Shown here: piece after piece, positions 35,955 through 45,282 of the stretch
Numbering within the stretch: position 1 is the stretch's first letter
Layout of the letters: each line of letters begins with the position of its first letter
Source of the DNA: CAWAPS01 sp963783945
Lineage (GTDB): Bacteria > Actinomycetota > Acidimicrobiia > Acidimicrobiales > Palsa-688
NCBI GenBank assembly: GCA_963783945.1
Contig: CAWAPS010000032.1
Location: 558,001 to 622,000 of the forward strand
Reading direction: 5' to 3'
DNA: 64,000 bases
Translations under genes and position numbers: made by a program
The notes under the pieces: generated by a model
Databases searched by the model: none
The model's input: only the letters and a program-made list of their open reading frames with translations
Told to the model about the DNA's origin: nothing

Positions 35955-36036
35955 GCCGAATCCGGCGCGACACGTCCATCTTGCCGGCCCTGGCCCGGGT
36001 CGCGTTTAGGCGCCCATTAGCTGCGCGATCCGCCTT

Positions 36037-37236
36037 TTACCCGCTGACCGCCACCCCGAACGGTAGGGTCTGGCCGCAGACCAGGGTATGCGGGTTGCTG
36101 CCGTTGAGGTTGGCCTCGCGGATCTCGCCAGCGAAGGGGTCGGTCCAGTAGATGTGGCTGGCGTCGACCGCCACCCCGGTCGGGACGCCCTGCTCGTTAC
36201 TGACCAGGGAATGCCGGTTGGTACCGTCGAGGTTGGCCTCGTTGATCGTGCCAGCTAAGTTGTCGGCCCAGTAGACGTGGCTGGCGTCGACCGCTACCCC
36301 GACCGGGGCAGTCAGGCCGCTGACCAGGATGTGCGGGTCGGTGCCGTCGAGGTTGGCCTCGTTAACCGTGCCACTACCGATCGCGGCGATGTCGGCCCAG
36401 TAGATGTGGCTGGCGTCGACAGCCACCCCTCCGTTGGCGCCGCTGAAGAGGGTCTGCGGGTTGGTGCCGTCGAGGTTGGCCTCGTAGATCTTGTTAGCGA
36501 AACTGTCGGCCCAGTAGACGTGGCTGGCGTCGACCGCCACCCCGGTCGGTTGGGCGCCAAACAACTGGCCCAGGTCCTGGGCGGTGACCAGGGTCTGCGG
36601 ATTGGTGCCGTCCAGGTTGGCCTTGTTGACTGTGCCGTTACCGACAGTACCGAAGTCGGTCCAGTAGATGTCGCTGGCGTCGACCGCCACCCCCCACGGT
36701 TGGTTCTCGCCCCCGGGAGGCGGAAAGCCGCTGACCAGCGTCTGCGGATTGGTGCCGTCCAGGTCGGCCGCGTTGACCGTTCCATTACCGCCATTACCGA
36801 GGTCGGCCCAGTAGATGTGGCCGGGGGCCGGCCCGGTACCGGTGAGCAACAGCGTGGCTGTGGCGGCAGGCTTGTTGCCGACGCCTGCCAGCGTGGCGGT
36901 GTCAGTGCCCAAGCTGGCCGGGGCGAAACTAACCGCGACCGTGCACGACTTGCGCGGGCCCAGGCTGTGGCAGGTGTCGGCGGTGATGCTGAAGGCCGAG
37001 GACCCGCTCAGGGTGATCTTCAGCGCGGAGCGGGCACTGCCGCCGGAGTTGGCAAGCGTGAAGGTCTCGGAGGACGTCTGGCCCACGGTCACGGCGCCAT
37101 AGTCATAGGTGCCGCCACTCGTCGTCGGTGACCAGGCCAGCGACGGTGGCGCACCGGCCTGTGCTACCGCCGGTACAACCAGCAGCACCGCCGCGGTCAG
37201 CACAGCGGCTGCGAGACTGCGAATCACGCCACGCAT
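36037..37236 (-). CDS. Secreted protein: HYDIN-like domain plus YWTD/NHL-type beta-propeller
   Basis: ATG 37236 is chosen behind GGAGGGGCCG; a longer in-frame start at 37293 has no site. 399 residues. Signal peptide about 1-31 (LAAAVLTAAVLLVVPAVAQA), then a choice-of-anchor-D/HYDIN-type domain (YDYGAVTVGQTSSETFTLANSGGS ... SCTVAVSFAPASLGTDTATL). Six repeats of GVAVDASHIYWADxxxGTVNEANLDGTNPHTLV follow, the LDL-receptor YWTD propeller pattern. Its N-terminal domain is related to that of the protein at 9777. Probably a cell-surface binding protein; ligand unknown. Confidence 0.87.
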   Translation of the reverse strand: MRGVIRSLAAAVLTAAVLLVVPAVAQAGAPPSLAWSPTTSGGTYDYGAVTVGQTSSETFTLANSGGSARSALKITLSGSSAFSITADTCHSLGPRKSCTVAVSFAPASLGTDTATLAGVGNKPAATATLLLTGTGPAPGHIYWADLGNGGNGTVNAADLDGTNPQTLVSGFPPPGGENQPWGVAVDASDIYWTDFGTVGNGTVNKANLDGTNPQTLVTAQDLGQLFGAQPTGVAVDASHVYWADSFANKIYEANLDGTNPQTLFSGANGGVAVDASHIYWADIAAIGSGTVNEANLDGTDPHILVSGLTAPVGVAVDASHVYWADNLAGTINEANLDGTNRHSLVSNEQGVPTGVAVDASHIYWTDPFAGEIREANLNGSNPHTLVCGQTLPFGVAVSG

Positions 37237-37464
37237 CGGCCCCTCCTGTCTTCCCGCGAACCCCAGCCCGCGACACCGAGCACTCGCGAGCAAAGGCGGT
37301 TCGGGCGGTCAAGCAGAAGAGCCTAAAAGGACATCGTCGCCGCAAAGATAGTGAAGCAAGGTGGATGAATTGGTTCTTGCGTTCGGGGCCTGCCACCAGA
37401 TGCACGCAGTAAAGAATCGGCACACCGAGCGTCGCTGGAGGCGATTTGCGTGCCGCGACGGATC

Positions 37465-37572
37465 GACGGCCATAGAACTTCGCCGGGCTAACGTTCCTGG
37501 ACCAGAACGGGTAGCCCAGGACCTCGGCACCGAATATCGGGCGCGGCCATCGTCGGAGGCGCCGAACGGCAC
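37465..37572 (+). repeat. R2 repeat, copy 2
   Basis: GACGGCCATAGAACTTCGCC followed by GGGCTAAC, then GGCGCCGAACGGCAC about 85 bases further on. The same two blocks with nearly the same distance are at 55234-55342; the first block is also just behind the recombinase remnant (9313-9331). No reading frame is shared, so this is a DNA-level relic, perhaps of a recombinase 3' end. Confidence 0.6.
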
Positions 37573-37860
37573 ATCCGGCACCCGCTGTCAAGGATCGATA
37601 GCAGCCTTGGCGGTAAGCGTGAGTCTTCGGCCGCTATCGCCATGCCGCGAAGTGGAGATTAACGACCACATCCTCCGAGAGGCCGTGGTCAGGATCGTTA
37701 GCCGAGAGAAGAAGCGCCCAAGGATTCCACCGAAGCTCATATTCGGACCGGAGCGGCTGGAAGGAGGTCGCGTCGCATTCCAAGGCTAATGGTCCCTGGG
37801 GCGGCAATTGTCCCGCTGACGCTGGATTAGTCTTACCTGCAGCGGCTCAGCTGAGGAGGG
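37573..37860. other. Intergenic, nothing recognised
   Basis: No gene recognised. It ends with GAGGAGGG, the ribosome site of the following gene. Confidence 0.3.
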
Positions 37861-38379
37861 ATGATGGAGAAGCCCGTGGTTACCAGGAAGCACCAGATTG
37901 CGCTCGAACTCGGCGGCCTTCGATTGGAGGTCTATTTCACGGGGAACTTCGGCCCATCCGTCATTGTCTTCGCCACCGCCCAGCCCGAGGTCGAGATGCT
38001 CCGCTTCGATGACTTCGTGGACATGCCCCACTACCATGCACCAGGACACGATCCCCACCCGATTAATCTTGACGTCGCCGACGTCGGTGAACCCCGAGAG
38101 TTCTTCCTCAACTATCTGGCGGAGAACTTGCCCACGGTCCTGCCACAAATCGGCTTCGGAGACATAGTCGAGACACTAGATCTTGCTGAGATAGCCCGGC
38201 ATCTCGACACGGTCCGAGCCAGCATGACCACCGTTCTCCCGGACGGTTTCTTCCGTGCCCCCGGTACCTCACTACAAGATTCCGACCCCGAGCGTGCTCG
38301 CTTGCGGCAGGAAGCCAACGACCTCATAGCGGCGCAAACACGAGCTGCGCAGGAAACCGCCTCGCAAGTCGGCTCCTAA
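37861..38379 (+). CDS. Conserved-looking hypothetical protein
   Basis: ATG 37861 or the adjacent ATG 37864; GAGGAGGG directly precedes both and fits the second better. 172 residues, soluble, acidic: RKHQIALELGGLRLEVYFTGNFGPSVIVFATAQPEVEMLRFDDFVDMPHYHAPG, then a helical C-terminus. No family recognised. Strong ribosome site and regular composition make it a real gene. It stands alone. Confidence 0.7.
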   Translation: MMEKPVVTRKHQIALELGGLRLEVYFTGNFGPSVIVFATAQPEVEMLRFDDFVDMPHYHAPGHDPHPINLDVADVGEPREFFLNYLAENLPTVLPQIGFGDIVETLDLAEIARHLDTVRASMTTVLPDGFFRAPGTSLQDSDPERARLRQEANDLIAAQTRAAQETASQVGS

Positions 38380-38553
38380 CAGTTGCCCAGCAGAAACCTC
38401 GGAGACTCCCAGCGCAGCTACATGTGCCCGCCGCGGGAGCCCCGACCGGACAGGGCACCCTTCGCACCCGGTCGGTACTGGCACATCCCGGCCGGATCGA
38501 CAAGACGGGAGGAGACTGCCGCACGGCGGACGCAGCCGCGACGCGAGGAGCCG

Positions 38554-38853
38554 TCAGGACCGCTGGGCCGACGACTGGGCGTGGACCGTGTCGTGGATGA
38601 GCATGAACCGCATGGACCAGTACCCAGGTCGCGGCTCGGGAAGCTCGCTCCGGGACCAGAAGAACCCCGCCAACGTAACGGCGGCGGCGGCGAGCCAAAT
38701 GAACACCCCGACGGCCAGGACCCACGGCCTGGATCCCAACGACATTACGATGAGGCCCGCAATCGCGACGGCCAGCCCGACGTACCCCGCTCTGAGGGCC
38801 CAGACAGCCATCCTCCAGTGTCCGTTGTATTGCAGTTCCGGCGGCTCGTCCAT
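38554..38853 (-). CDS. Small two-helix membrane protein
   Basis: ATG 38853, 99 residues. Two hydrophobic helices: RAGYVGLAVAIAGLIVMSLG and PWVLAVGVFIWLAAAAVTLAGFFW, followed by a basic/polar tail PEPRPGYWSMRFMLIHDTVH. The two-helix hairpin with conserved-looking RxGYVGL start occurs in small actinobacterial membrane proteins. Function unknown. Monocistronic. Confidence 0.65.
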   Translation of the reverse strand: MDEPPELQYNGHWRMAVWALRAGYVGLAVAIAGLIVMSLGSRPWVLAVGVFIWLAAAAVTLAGFFWSRSELPEPRPGYWSMRFMLIHDTVHAQSSAQRS

Positions 38854-39339
38854 GCCAGGGATTGTTCCACGGTTGCGCGACCAGGGTCATTGGTCCTCCG
38901 GGTCGGTCCGTCCTCCGGGACCCGGCCGTGTGACCGGTTGATGGGGTAGACCCTCTGGGTATGGCGAATACAGGACGCTGCGCCGTCATTCGCCTGCCCC
39001 CGAAGTGATGGCCGTTCCACAGCACACGGGTGATCTTCCGGAGGCGGAGCGCCCATCTACCGCTTGAAATGGCAAGCGAGCCAACCACCTCGGGCCAGAT
39101 GCGGCGGCTCTGTGATTACCGCGGGATACAGAACGACGCGCCCGAACCACGTCGCCGCGACCTGCGTCGTCGCGCCATATCGGGCATGTCCGCGTGCGGG
39201 ACGGGGTCGAAGGACCGACGGGTCGGCAGTTCTGCTAACTAACTAACTAGAGATTTCGTACCAGGTCCCGAACCGCTCCGTACGCTTTGTTCCTCGAGGG
39301 CCTACGCTCCTGACCACGACGTAGAGAGGGGAGTTGAGT
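38854..39339. other. Intergenic with a stop-rich string
   Basis: No gene. TAACTAACTAACTAG at 39236-39250 closes all frames of one strand; shorter versions occur at 9638 and 55258. The leader and promoter of the dodecin gene lie in the last 90 bases. Confidence 0.3.
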
Positions 39340-39555
39340 ATGCCCGAGAGCGTGTACAAGATCATCGAGCTTGTTGGCACCAGCGAGGAGTCTTGGGAGA
39401 AGGCTGCGAGCGCGGCCGTAGCCCAGGCGGCTCGATCATTGCGTGGTCTTCGGATCGCTGAGGTTTCCGAACTCGATCTGCAGATTGAGGATGGGCAAGT
39501 CAAGGCGTACCGGGCCAAGGTGAAGGTGTCGTTCAAGTACGAGGGCGGCGACTGA
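39340..39555 (+). CDS. Dodecin
   Basis: ATG 39340 behind AGAGGGGAG; the alternative TTG two codons upstream is not needed. 71 residues, the normal length: MPESVYKIIELVGTSEESWEKAASAAVAQAARSLRGLRIAEVSELDLQIEDGQVKAYRAKVKVSFKYEG. This beta-alpha-beta-beta protein forms a hollow dodecamer that stores flavins or CoA. The family signature VYKxxELVGTSxxSWExAAxxAV is complete. Intact, monocistronic. Confidence 0.93.
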   Translation: MPESVYKIIELVGTSEESWEKAASAAVAQAARSLRGLRIAEVSELDLQIEDGQVKAYRAKVKVSFKYEGGD

Positions 39556-40080
39556 GCCAAATACAGTCCTGCTCCGAACGCCGCAGGCCTCCCCTGCAGT
39601 CATGTGCCCGGTGATCACTTGGGCGTATGGGTGCGCGCGATAACCGTGTGTGAGACTTCTGTGCGCCGCGACGTCCCTGGCCGGGCAGGATCAGGGTCGT
39701 TACCGACAGGTCAGTGAATCGGAGTACAGGGTCTGCCCTCATTGTAGGCGACAAGGCGCCACCCTGGATCGCGCCAGAACGGGCTGCCGATATCGCGACA
39801 CTGCAATGGCTCGGTCGCGCCAAATCGGCCCGTAGGAGCGTCTCCGCAACTCAGCGCACCTGAACCGGTCCAGGGATGCCGAGCATTGAGATCAGCTGGC
39901 CCCAACTAAGCGCCGAAGTCGGGCGGTCAACTCCCTACACCCGGGAGCGTCTGCGGTGGCTTTGCGGCTCTTACCTGATGCCTTGCCGCGCGAGCGCGGG
40001 TCGACTGGAGGCTCGTAGCCTGTCGGGGAGACTTGCGACGCCGAAGAGGCGCCACGCCAGATAGAAGGGGTCCCATCGAT
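39556..40080. other. Intergenic, nothing recognised
   Basis: No convincing gene. A short rightward frame contains CPHCRR but no second zinc-binding pair. Confidence 0.3.
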
Positions 40081-40950
40081 ATGAGCGATGGCCGGCTAGT
40101 TGAAGTGGACGACACGACACTGTTTGTGTCCGAGCGCGGTCGTCCCGGAGCCTTCCCGCTGATCGCGTTGCACAGGGGACCCGGCCTGGACCATCACATA
40201 TTCGCCGACTATCTCGACCCAATCGCATATGATGGCCGCTACCGTTTGATCTTGGTGGACGAGCACGCTCAGGGTCGCTCGGACAGGTCTGCCCCACCTG
40301 AAACCTGGACCATCGCCCGGATTGCTGCTGACGTCAACGACCTGGCAGCGGCGCTGAGACTGTCGTCTTTCGCTGTGCTCGGCCACTCCTTCGGATCGTT
40401 TCTGACCCTGCAACACGATGTCGACTTCCCCCACCGGGCCGCCGTGACGATAGTGTCCTCGGGCGTGGCCTCGGCGCGCTGGCTTGCCCGGGTGGCCGAC
40501 GAAGTAGCCAGGTTCGATCCAGTCGAGTTGCGTCAACAGGTGACCTCATCGTGGGAACGCGAAGCCACAGTCCAGACAGAAGAACAAGTGACCGCGCTTT
40601 GGGCGGAGCGGATGCCCTTCCACTTCGCCGACCCCTTTGATCCCCGGCTGGACGACTACAACCACCGCAGCGCCCAGACCAGGGATGCTACCGACGTGCT
40701 ACGTGCCTTTGCCGTAGCCGAGCAGGGCGGCATCGAAGTCGAGGACCTTTTGGCCACAGCCGACGAGGCCGTGCTCGTCCTGGCTGGCCGGCACGACCGC
40801 ACCTGCTGCGTCGAGGCCTTCGAGGACATGGCTTCCAGGCCGCCGCGAGGCGAGCTCGTTGTATTCGAGAATTCGGGCCACATGACCTCCGTGGAGCAGC
40901 CCAGCAAGTATATCGCCACCGTACTCGACTTCCTTGACCGTCACGTCTAA
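40081..40950 (+). CDS. Alpha/beta hydrolase, proline-iminopeptidase-like
   Basis: ATG 40081, 289 residues, intact. HRGPGLDHH (31-39) is the HGGPG oxyanion-hole motif with one Gly replaced by Arg; nucleophile elbow GHSFGS with S103; acid in LAGRHDRT (about 252) and catalytic His in NSGHMTS (about 273). Soluble. The Arg in the oxyanion motif is unusual and may change substrate choice. Likely an esterase or peptidase of small substrates. Confidence 0.88.
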   Translation: MSDGRLVEVDDTTLFVSERGRPGAFPLIALHRGPGLDHHIFADYLDPIAYDGRYRLILVDEHAQGRSDRSAPPETWTIARIAADVNDLAAALRLSSFAVLGHSFGSFLTLQHDVDFPHRAAVTIVSSGVASARWLARVADEVARFDPVELRQQVTSSWEREATVQTEEQVTALWAERMPFHFADPFDPRLDDYNHRSAQTRDATDVLRAFAVAEQGGIEVEDLLATADEAVLVLAGRHDRTCCVEAFEDMASRPPRGELVVFENSGHMTSVEQPSKYIATVLDFLDRHV

Positions 40951-41126
40951 ACGCCTCGCCCAGCATCGGAAAATTCCTTCAGTCATGCCTTGCGGCAGCC
41001 CGATCCCCAACGGGCACCCCCGAGCGAAAGCAGCTGCCCAGACGCTGCTTCCTCGACAATGACCGCAGGACGGCCACCTGCTCGCCTCGGCCGAACCGCC
41101 GCGGCTCCGGGGGCGCCCCGGTCGCC

Positions 41127-42101
41127 TCAAGCGGCCGGAAACCGGACAGACACCCGCCACGCGCCCGTCGGTTGGGGGCCGGCGTCGAACGTGCCGCCCA
41201 GTTCGGTGACCCGCTGTCGAATGCCCGAGAGCCCGTGGCCGCCTCCGCTCGATCCGATTAGTGAGGCCGGGGCGCAGCTGGTGCTATTGAAAACGTCGAC
41301 CCTGACGTCCGTCGAGCACTCGACATTGATCACGATCGGCGCGCCGGGAGAATGTTTGATGGCGTTGGTCACACCTTCCTGCACCACCCGGTAGGCGACG
41401 GCGGCGGCCGGCGCCGGCACCTGGTTCGGACGTCCGGTGACGACAAGACGGACGCCGAGTCCCGTGGCCGCAGCTCCGGCGACCAGCTCCTGCAATGCCG
41501 GTGCCAGATCCCGACTCGGGACGCTGCCCTGGGCAACGTCGAGGAGGTCGACGAGGTGGGCGATCTCCCTCTGGGCTTGCCCGGCGGCGTCGGCGATGTG
41601 GTCGAACGCCTCGGTTGCCGAGCGTTCGTCCGCCACGGCCAGCCGCTCACCGGCGTAGGCCTGGACTACCATGACGCTCACACAGTGGGCCACAATGTCG
41701 TGCAGCTCGCGGGCCACGCGGGCTCGTTCCAATTTTACGGCCTGGTCGGCCAGCCGTTCTGATTCGGCCTCGATCTCGCGGCCTACCTCGGCCAGGCGGC
41801 GGGCGACCTGCTGGCGGTCGAGGATGACGGCGCCGGCCAGCCACGGGCCGAGGGTGATCACCAGAACGAACGGGTTGAACCCTTGTGTCACCTCGACGGT
41901 CGCCGCCATCCAAACGCACGCCGCGAGCCCGATGTAGCGCCGTTCGTGCAGGCCGCACGCAAAGGCGATCGGCACCGGGAGCAGGGTGGTCAGAGCATCC
42001 CATATGCCGGTCGCGGTCCAACCGACCAGATAGGAGGTGACCAGGACGAAGAAACCCGTCGCGACAGCACAGCCGACGGCTACCCATGGGCCCTTACGCA
42101 C
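41127..42101 (-). CDS. Sensor histidine kinase, HisKA_3 (NarL/DesK type)
   Basis: GTG 42101 overlaps the stop of the preceding pseudokinase gene by eight bases, so translation is coupled. 324 residues: four hydrophobic helices (about 5-95), coiled linker, phosphoacceptor box RELHDIVAHCVSVMVVQ with H134, and HATPase_c with NAIKHSPG (N box) and GGGHGLSGI (G box). It phosphorylates a NarL-type regulator, very likely the divergent one at 43339. Complete and apparently active. Confidence 0.9.
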   Translation of the reverse strand: MRKGPWVAVGCAVATGFFVLVTSYLVGWTATGIWDALTTLLPVPIAFACGLHERRYIGLAACVWMAATVEVTQGFNPFVLVITLGPWLAGAVILDRQQVARRLAEVGREIEAESERLADQAVKLERARVARELHDIVAHCVSVMVVQAYAGERLAVADERSATEAFDHIADAAGQAQREIAHLVDLLDVAQGSVPSRDLAPALQELVAGAAATGLGVRLVVTGRPNQVPAPAAAVAYRVVQEGVTNAIKHSPGAPIVINVECSTDVRVDVFNSTSCAPASLIGSSGGGHGLSGIRQRVTELGGTFDAGPQPTGAWRVSVRFPAA

Positions 42102-43266
42102 CGCTCTCCAGGGGCAGGCGAACGTTGGTCTCCCATCGGTCTTCGGGGAAGCTGGTGGACAGCGCGCCTTGGTGGACGTCCACCCGGGCCCGGATCGAGG
42201 CCAGGGCGGACTGGATGTGCACCGAGGCCGGCATCGGCCCGCGTACCGTGAGGCTCAATGCCTCTGCTGTGTAGTCCACCTCGATGTCTATGCGCTTACC
42301 GGGAACGTCTCCGTAGGCGTCGAGAAGGTATTCGAGGGTCCGGTAGGCGGACAGCTCGACGACGCTCGGCAGGGCTTTGGGTGCCCCCGTGACGTGCAGA
42401 TGGACATCGGCCGAACCAGCCCGGGCGACCAGCGGGTCCAGCTGGCTGAGGCTGGGCTGCGGCGCCGTCGGCTGCGGGTCTCCTCCGAGCAGGGTGCCGA
42501 CCACCCGCCGCATGTGGGTGAGCGTCTCGTGGCCGCGTTGCTGGATGGTCTCGAAGGCCAGTTGTGCGGACTCGACGGAGTGCGCTTCGGCTAGGGCCTG
42601 GCGGCCACCGGCCGCGGCAACGCTCATCTCGGTGATCTGGGCGTTGAGGCTCACCTCCAGACCCTCGGAGATGCGGACTCTGTCGGCCTGAACTGCCAGC
42701 TCGGCGCGCCGCTGACGTTGGCGGCGTAGCTCCTGATTGCGATGTTCGAGCTCGCCGGCCAGCCGGGTTCGGGACTCGACCAGACGGCCCACGCCGTAGA
42801 GGCCGAGGATCATGGGCCCCAAGGCCACCATCACGCCGGGGTTGAGGTTGGGGTCGGTGAAAGTTTGAACAGTGGCGGACAACAGCAGGCAGGTCAGGGC
42901 TGAACCTGTGGCCAGCCAGCCGAGGCGGGCCGGCTGGCGGCCGACCGAGTAAGCGCACAACAGCAGCGCCGGCAGCGCCGGCCCACACCGAATCATGTCA
43001 CCGACTAGGAGCGGGTTCACCGCCGCGCCGACAGCCAGCACAGCCGCGACAGTGACAGGAGCCCGGCGCCGCCACGCGACCGGTAAGGTCATGAACAAGA
43101 CCATGACCGCAGCGAGGGGGCCGGAGTGCTTGGTATTGCCATGGACGAGACCGCTGACCAGATACACCCCGTAGGCGGCGAGCAGCACTCCGATGGCCAA
43201 ATCAAGTTTTGCGACACTCTTGGTCACAACCCGAATGGTAAGCGCGCGCCCATCCCGGGTCGTCAT
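42094..43266 (-). CDS. Histidine-kinase-like protein without catalytic residues (pseudokinase)
   Basis: ATG 43266, 390 residues. Four to five N-terminal helices like its neighbour (KLDLAIGVLLAAYGVYLVSGL and others), a coiled region ELEHRNQELRRQRQRRAE, then the HisKA_3-like helix RISEGLEVSLNAQITEMSV, in which the ExHD phospho-His is absent, and an HATPase-like tail (LSAYRTLEYLLDAYGD) without the Asn box and without a GxG lid. It is the first gene of a pair with the active kinase. It may form a heterodimeric sensor with it. Confidence 0.82.
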   Translation of the reverse strand: MTTRDGRALTIRVVTKSVAKLDLAIGVLLAAYGVYLVSGLVHGNTKHSGPLAAVMVLFMTLPVAWRRRAPVTVAAVLAVGAAVNPLLVGDMIRCGPALPALLLCAYSVGRQPARLGWLATGSALTCLLLSATVQTFTDPNLNPGVMVALGPMILGLYGVGRLVESRTRLAGELEHRNQELRRQRQRRAELAVQADRVRISEGLEVSLNAQITEMSVAAAGGRQALAEAHSVESAQLAFETIQQRGHETLTHMRRVVGTLLGGDPQPTAPQPSLSQLDPLVARAGSADVHLHVTGAPKALPSVVELSAYRTLEYLLDAYGDVPGKRIDIEVDYTAEALSLTVRGPMPASVHIQSALASIRARVDVHQGALSTSFPEDRWETNVRLPLESGA

Positions 43267-43338
43267 TCTTTTGGATGATCGTCGGACACAACCCTCGTCG
43301 GCAAATGGGACGGCCGCTACCGTGCACGGCAACAGACG

Positions 43339-43989
43339 ATGATCAAAGTTCTGGTAGTCGACGACCAACGACTGGTGCGCGCCGGTTTCAGGGTGATTCT
43401 CGACAGCGAGGCTGACCTGACCGTCGTCGGCGAGGCGGCCGACGGTGCTGAGGCCCTCCAGCAGAATCGTGAGCTCCGGCCCGACGTGGTCCTGATGGAC
43501 ATTCGCATGCCCAACATGGACGGCTTGGAGGCGGCCCGCCGGATCATCACCGGGAGCGAATCGCGGGTGCTGATTCTCACCACCTTCGACGCCGACGAAT
43601 ACGTCTACGGGGCGCTGCAGGCCGGGGCCAGCGGTTTCATGCTCAAAGACGCCCCTCCCGAGCAGCTGGTGGCGGCCGTGCGCGCCGCCGCCGCAGGCAA
43701 CGCCCTGATCGACGCGTCGGTGACCCGACGCCTTATCGCCCAGTTCACTCTGGCCGTCCGGCCCGCCGCTGCCACCCCGTCCGAGCTGAACTCGCTGACC
43801 AGCCGCGAGCTGGAGGTTTTTCGGCTGGTCACTGCAGGAATGTCGAACAGTGAAATCGCCCACACGCTGATCGTGGAGGAGACCACGGTCAAGACCCACG
43901 TGAGCCGTATACTCATGAAGCTCGGCCTGCGCGACCGGGTTCAGGCAGTCATCCTGGCCTATCAGACCGGCTTCGTGCACCCGGGCTGA
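43339..43989 (+). CDS. NarL/FixJ-type response regulator
   Basis: ATG 43339, 216 residues. Receiver with D8, D9 and phosphoacceptor D54 (VLMDIRMPNMDG), T in ILTTFD and K in MLKDAPP, then LuxR-type helix-turn-helix LTSRELEVFRLVTAGMSNSEIAHTLIVEETTVKTHVSRILMKLGLRDRVQAVILAYQ. It is divergent from the two kinase genes with only 72 bp between starts, a shared control region. The membrane protein gene 124 bp downstream is a likely target. Confidence 0.94.
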   Translation: MIKVLVVDDQRLVRAGFRVILDSEADLTVVGEAADGAEALQQNRELRPDVVLMDIRMPNMDGLEAARRIITGSESRVLILTTFDADEYVYGALQAGASGFMLKDAPPEQLVAAVRAAAAGNALIDASVTRRLIAQFTLAVRPAAATPSELNSLTSRELEVFRLVTAGMSNSEIAHTLIVEETTVKTHVSRILMKLGLRDRVQAVILAYQTGFVHPG

Positions 43990-44112
43990 CGTCCTCCGAA
44001 AGTAGGACCGAATCCTGGAAAGACCCTCCCCGCGTCTGATGCCGGGTGGGGCCGTTCTCCGTACCGTCAGAAGCAGCCGGGAAGGCCCGGTGCTCACACT
44101 ACGGAGGAAAAC

Positions 44113-44781
44113 ATGAACCCCCCATCCCGACTCTTCTCTCGTCTCGGCGGCCTCGGCATCGTATATTCGGTGCTGTTTTTTGTCGCGACTGTGCTGTTCG
44201 GCAACGATCCCGGCGCCGGCGCCAGTGGACCAACCGTCGTCAAGTTCTACAAGGCACACCGCACGTCGGAGATCGCCGGCGTGTTCGTAGTGGCCGTGGC
44301 CGCCATCGCCTTCACCTTTTTCCTCAGCGCCCTGCGGCGGAGGCTGGAGCTGACGGTCGAGGGTCGCCGCCTGTCGGCCGTCGTCACCGCCGGCGGGGCC
44401 ATCTACATCGTCGGGCTCCTCCTGATGTGCACCCTGACCGTCGCCCTGGTCGACGCGGCGCACTACGGGGTCTCGGCGGCAGCCCAGACCCTCAACGTCC
44501 TGGCCTCCGATGCGTGGGTACCAGTCGTAGTCGGCCTGTCGATCACTGCCCTCGGCACGGGCGTCTCGGCCCTACGAAGCGTCACCCTCCCGAAATGGCT
44601 GGCATGGGCCTCAGTCGGTCTCGCCGTGCTGGCCGTCTCCGGGCCCCTCGGTGCCGTGGCCTTTCTGATCGCTCCCGTGTGGACTCTGGTCATGGGAGTC
44701 GTGCTGTTCCGATCGGCAGCGACCGACGATCGTCCACAGGCCGAGGCCGCCTCTCCTACCTTCCAACCGGCGCACAGCTGA
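44113..44781 (+). CDS. Multi-pass membrane protein
   Basis: ATG 44113 behind ACGGAGGAAAAC, a strong site. 222 residues with six hydrophobic helices, the first GIVYSVLFFVATVLFG, then SEIAGVFVVAVAAIAFTFFLSAL, VTAGGAIYIVGLLLMCTLTVALV, WVPVVVGLSITALGTGVSAL, WLAWASVGLAVLAVSGPLGAVAFL and VWTLVMGVVLF. No channel or transporter motif recognised. A perfect terminator hairpin follows. It is probably controlled by the adjacent two-component system. Confidence 0.85.
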   Translation: MNPPSRLFSRLGGLGIVYSVLFFVATVLFGNDPGAGASGPTVVKFYKAHRTSEIAGVFVVAVAAIAFTFFLSALRRRLELTVEGRRLSAVVTAGGAIYIVGLLLMCTLTVALVDAAHYGVSAAAQTLNVLASDAWVPVVVGLSITALGTGVSALRSVTLPKWLAWASVGLAVLAVSGPLGAVAFLIAPVWTLVMGVVLFRSAATDDRPQAEAASPTFQPAHS

Positions 44782-44794
44782 AGTGCGGAAGCAA

Positions 44795-44827
44795 GCGGCG
44801 GGCGGCACGACAAGTGCCGCCCGCCGC
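44795..44827 (+). terminator. Strong terminator hairpin
   Basis: Perfect 14-bp stem GCGGCGGGCGGCAC / GTGCCGCCCGCCGC (44795-44808, 44814-44827) with five-base loop GACAA, 13 bp after the membrane-protein stop. No T-run, as usual in high-GC actinobacteria. Confidence 0.88.
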
Positions 44828-44877
44828 AACCGCGCCGAGTCCCTGAACTTGAGGGAGTCTCGGGGTGTCCTGGATGG

Positions 44878-45079
44878 TCAGGCTGCTGCTCGCTTGCGGT
44901 GGTGGCGGACATCAACGGCCACCAGTGCCCCAGCCATGAGGCCGAGGACGAATCCCCTGGTACCGCACTCCAGCCGGACCCGGATGGAGTGGCCGAGCAG
45001 GATGACCACCACGGCTACGGCGACGACGGCAGGACCACGACATGGGAGCGGAAGCGTTTCACCGGTCCCTGCCTCCATC
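44878..45079 (-). CDS. Possible small membrane protein
   Basis: ATG about 45079, 67 codons: two hydrophobic stretches GPAVVAVAVVVILLGHSI and GFVLGLMAGALVAVDV, then a basic end RHHRKRAAA. Topology is plausible, but no ribosome site was seen and no family is recognised. Confidence 0.35.
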
Positions 45080-45282
45080 GATGGGTGTCCAAGAATCGGG
45101 TGTATGAGGGGCCACGGTGTCGTCCTTCTCGAGGGAAACGTTGCGCTTGTCACGATCGAGGCTACGAGTGCCTTCAACCCAACGCTGCTCGAGGCCGCTG
45201 GTCAGATTCCGACGAGCAACCGTGAGGGAGACCACTCGCCCACCCCGCGGACCCGATATCTCCTTTCCGCCAGGAGAGACCG
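45080..45282. other. Intergenic, nothing recognised
   Basis: No coding frame that I can support. Confidence 0.25.

Noticed and set aside
43267..44463. Leftward open frame that would extend the pseudokinase to 789 residues
   Set aside because: The extension is antisense to the response regulator and membrane-protein start; kinase homology begins at ATG 43266.
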